From Fimbriimonas ginsengisoli Gsoil 348 (GTDB taxonomy: Bacteria; Armatimonadota; Fimbriimonadia; Fimbriimonadales; Fimbriimonadaceae), in NCBI RefSeq assembly GCF_000724625.1, contig NZ_CP007139.1, forward strand, positions 3,410,001 through 3,474,000: a stretch of DNA of 64,000 nt. Direction: 5' to 3'. The notes beneath the pieces were generated by a model that saw only the letters and a program-made list of their open reading frames with translations, was not told the DNA's origin and did no database searches. Position numbers and translations under genes: made by a program. Every line of letters begins with the position of its first letter. Position 1 is the first letter of the stretch. Positions 61,650 through 64,000 of this stretch are shown piece after piece.

Positions 61650-62633
61650 CTACCAGCGGTCGTGAACCAGCGGTCGAATGCGCTCGTTATAGATCTCGCG
61701 TACCGCGGCCATGACCTCGACCGGAATCCGATCGAAGTCGGATGCGGCGCAGTTTTGCTCGACCTGGTCGACTCGCTTCCCACCGGGGATTGCGCATGTC
61801 ACCGCGTCGGACATGAGGACCCAGCGCAAGGCGAACTGCCCCATCGTCATTCCGGAAGGTATCAATTGCCGAAGCTCCTCGACCGCTTCCAAACCCGCCT
61901 GATACGGAACTCCTGAGAAAGTTTCCCCTTTATCGAAAGCGGCCCCCTCGCGATTGAAGGTTCGGTGGTCGTCGGCATCGAAGCGGCTATCGGGCCTTAG
62001 CTTGCCCGTGAGCATTCCGCTGCTGAGCGGGATGCGCGCGATGACGCCGACCTGGCGTACCAATGCGAGGTCGAAGAACAGATCGGCGGGGCGCTGCCGG
62101 AAGATATTGAAAATGATCTGCACCGACTGGCAGTTCGGGTTGTCGGTCGCCTTGATCGCTTCCTCGACCTTTTCGACGCTGACGCCCCAGTACCGGATCT
62201 TGCCGGCCGAGACGAAATCGTCGAGCGCCCCGAAGACGTCCGGCTCATAATAGACCGGGTTGGGCGGACAGTGGAGCTGCAGCAAATCGAGCGTATCTAC
62301 GCCGAGGTTTTCACGGCTGCGGTCGATGAATGCCTCCAGATTTTCGCGGGTATATCCCTCCGCCGCGTGTGGGTTAAGCCGGCGGCCCGCCTTGGTGGCG
62401 ACGTGAATCTCCTCGCTTCGCTCCGCTCGGAGTCGGCGGATCAGCCGCTCGCTGCGTCCGTCGCCATACACGTCGGCGGTGTCGAAAAAGTTAACTCCCA
62501 GGTCGACGGCCCGATGCATCGCCTTGAGCGATTCTTCGTCTTCCACCGGTCCCCAGGTCCCTCCCACGGCCCATGCGCCGAAGCTGATATCGCTGACATT
62601 CCAACCGGTTCGGCCGAGGGGGCGGTAGTTCAC
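61650..62633 (-). CDS. aldo/keto reductase
   Basis: 327 aa, GTG start at 62633 with a TAGCCT box 6 nt upstream. Start MNYRPLGRTGWNVSDISFGA; the catalytic tetrad is visible as FFDTADVYGDG (Asp and Tyr), VATKAGRR (Lys) and LLQLHCPP (His). The NADPH-binding end has MSDAVTCAIPGGKRVDQVEQ. This is an AKR of the L-threonine/aldose type with a (beta/alpha)8 barrel; substrate unknown. Its 3' end overlaps shadow frames only, and 58 bp separate it from the proteasome-like gene downstream on the same strand. Confidence 0.93.
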   Translation of the reverse strand: MNYRPLGRTGWNVSDISFGAWAVGGTWGPVEDEESLKAMHRAVDLGVNFFDTADVYGDGRSERLIRRLRAERSEEIHVATKAGRRLNPHAAEGYTRENLEAFIDRSRENLGVDTLDLLQLHCPPNPVYYEPDVFGALDDFVSAGKIRYWGVSVEKVEEAIKATDNPNCQSVQIIFNIFRQRPADLFFDLALVRQVGVIARIPLSSGMLTGKLRPDSRFDADDHRTFNREGAAFDKGETFSGVPYQAGLEAVEELRQLIPSGMTMGQFALRWVLMSDAVTCAIPGGKRVDQVEQNCAASDFDRIPVEVMAAVREIYNERIRPLVHDRW

Positions 62634-62788
62634 GCCATAAGGCTACCATTGAATCCGAAGCCACGAATGGCCCTACGAACTGCCGCAGTTTTACCGTCGC
62701 TTAACGTAAGTGAGTTAAAAGTCATCCCAGAACATATGGTGTTAATGGAGATCGTTAAAGCGGGTTCTAGCGGGAAGGTCCAAAGCCG

Positions 62789-63460
62789 ATGAAGCTGCTG
62801 ATCATTGATGACGAGCCGACGATCGTCGAAACGATTGAGACAAAGTTCCGGCGAGAAGGTTATACGACCTTCACCGCCGATTCGGCCGAGGAAGGGATGC
62901 GGCTCTTCCGGCGGGTTAAGCCCGACCTTGTGATCCTCGACATCATGCTGCCCCAGCGTTCCGGCTTCGACTTTTGTCGAGCCGTGCGAAAAGAGAGTTC
63001 CACCCCCATCCTCATGGTCTCCGCCCGCGGAGACGAAACGGACCGGATCAAGGGACTGGAGCTGGGAGCCGACGATTACGTCGTCAAGCCGTTCAATCTC
63101 TCCGAGCTCGTCGCCCGGGTGAAGGCGATCCTTCGGCGGGCCACCGGCGAGCCGGTCCGCGAGGTGATCGAGCGGGGCAACCTTCGAATCGATCCTCGAA
63201 GCCATGAGGCTTGGCTGGAAGGCGAAACGCTGACGCTGTCACCGAAGGAATTCGCCCTCCTCTACTTCCTGGCGAGCAACCCCGGCCACGTCTTCTCCCG
63301 AGAGACCCTCTTGGACCGGGTTTGGGGGCGAGATGCGTTTGTTTCCGCGCGGACCGTCGACGTCCATGTCCGCTGGCTTCGAACTCGAATCGAGTCCGCG
63401 CCGGACGAGCCGGTACGAATTCTCACCGTCCGCGGCGTGGGTTATAAGTTCGCGGCTTAG
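62789..63460 (+). CDS. OmpR-type response regulator
   Basis: 223 aa, ATG at 62789 with GGGAAGG about 9 nt upstream. Receiver domain: acidic pocket Asp7/Asp8 in MKLLIIDDEP, phosphorylation Asp51 in VILDIMLPQRSGFD, Thr/Ser in MVSARGDE, Lys100 in DDYVVKPFNLSEL. C-terminal winged helix (about 125-223) with ETLTLSPKEFALLYFLASNP, SARTVDVHVRWLRTRIES and the closing RGVGYKF typical of OmpR/PhoB. No sensor kinase gene adjoins it in this window, so it may be an orphan or its partner lies elsewhere. Divergent from the reductase. Confidence 0.95.
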   Translation: MKLLIIDDEPTIVETIETKFRREGYTTFTADSAEEGMRLFRRVKPDLVILDIMLPQRSGFDFCRAVRKESSTPILMVSARGDETDRIKGLELGADDYVVKPFNLSELVARVKAILRRATGEPVREVIERGNLRIDPRSHEAWLEGETLTLSPKEFALLYFLASNPGHVFSRETLLDRVWGRDAFVSARTVDVHVRWLRTRIESAPDEPVRILTVRGVGYKFAA

Positions 63461-63516
63461 GCGTTCTTTGGGACTGCCGCGCCCGAAGTAGCGTCACCGT
63501 CGTCTCATCGTTACGA

Positions 63517-64000
63517 ATGAACAAGACTGAGGCGACGCTTACTTCAGATTCGATCGAATCGCGGTCAAGACGAGCCGTGTTGTACGTCAACAGTAAATCG
63601 CGTCGAGGGCAAGAGTGGTTTGAGAATGCGCGGACTTCGCTGCGCGATAAAGGGGTGGAGCTGGAGCACGCGCAGGTGTTCGAGAAAGTCGATGACCTTT
63701 CCGCCGCCGTGGGGCGAGCGGTCGCGGAAAAGGTTCCTCTCGTTATCGTCGGCGGAGGAGACGGCACGATCAGCTCGGTCGTGCACCACTTCGTCGGTTC
63801 GGACTCGGTTCTCGGGGTGCTGCCGCTAGGCACCGGTAACGCCTTCGCCCGCGACCTCGGCATCACGGCCGATGTGGAGAGCGCGTGCCGAACGATCGTG
63901 GAAGGACGCGTTGAGGCGGTCGACCTCGGATTCGCCGGCGACGATTACTTTATCAACGTTGCCACGATCGGGCTCACTACGAGCATCGCCAAGGCGCTCA
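63517..64000 (+). CDS. diacylglycerol kinase-like protein, truncated by window end
   Basis: 161 codons from the ATG at 63517, open to the end of the window. The DAGK catalytic motif is GGGDGT at residues 79-84 (PLVIVGGGDGTISSV), preceded by the Gly-rich VLYVNSKSRRGQEWF and followed by GVLPLGTGNAFARDLGI and YFINVATIGLTTSIAK. This matches the YegS/BmrU-type lipid kinases, which phosphorylate diacylglycerol or related lipids at the membrane. The remaining C-terminal half lies outside the window. Confidence 0.9.
   Translation, partial: MNKTEATLTSDSIESRSRRAVLYVNSKSRRGQEWFENARTSLRDKGVELEHAQVFEKVDDLSAAVGRAVAEKVPLVIVGGGDGTISSVVHHFVGSDSVLGVLPLGTGNAFARDLGITADVESACRTIVEGRVEAVDLGFAGDDYFINVATIGLTTSIAKAL

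Overview
The window looks like chromosome from a GC-rich (roughly 60%) bacterium of the Armatimonadota, most likely Fimbriimonadia. The support is two prepilin-type proteins with the N-terminal pattern [13 protein letters not shown]...FPVFxQAK, many secreted glycoside hydrolases and small lipoproteins, and a proteasome-alpha-like gene. This placement is inferred from protein style, not from a marker-gene search. Many first genes lack a Shine-Dalgarno and carry a TAnnnT -10 box only 5-8 nt before the start codon, which suggests frequent leaderless transcription.

Layout. 1-8599: the 3' part of a contractile injection system (CIS) operon on the + strand: a cut-off gene, a 211-aa protein, spike/hub (VgrG-like), PAAR-like tip, gp25-like wedge, baseplate J, a large baseplate protein, and a 409-aa closing gene with a helix-hairpin-helix-like C-terminus. 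8.7-12.6 kb: GH16 hydrolase, a propeller-like protein and DinB on the - strand. 12.7-16.5 kb: an accessory patch of lower GC with a DUF4760 protein, a two-helix coiled-coil protein, gene remnants and a short thioredoxin. 16.5-19.1 kb: three lipoproteins, two of them divergent paralogues. 19.2-26.3 kb: AraC and LacI regulators, a prepilin with a 30-bp palindromic operator over its promoter, a lipoprotein and a GH2 beta-galactosidase. 26.4-29.2 kb: xth-ligD repair operon.

29.4-36.2 kb: three copies of the 3' end of tRNA-Phe. The first two bracket DUF4760, vsr, a C5 methyltransferase and an HNH endonuclease; the second and third bracket an M28 peptidase and an NTF2-like gene; the third belongs to the intact tRNA-Phe, which is followed by tRNA-Asp. 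This looks like stepwise accretion at a tRNA attachment site. 36.4-47.5 kb: GH92, a prepilin, a MobA-like transferase, a VanX-type dipeptidase, a GH42-like protein and a large secreted repeat protein. 47.7-64 kb: mainly housekeeping genes: tkt, GNAT, DUF2334 deacetylase-like, alkyltransferase-like protein, NAD(P)H oxidoreductase, sepF-yggS, tdh, tRNA-Leu, glmS, cysS, orphan proteasome alpha-like subunit, aldo/keto reductase, OmpR-type regulator and a truncated lipid-kinase gene.

Between genes lie several dispersed palindromic repeat families, with copies tens of kb apart, plus short tandem arrays. The CIS operon and the tRNA-Phe defence island are the two systems most worth follow-up.
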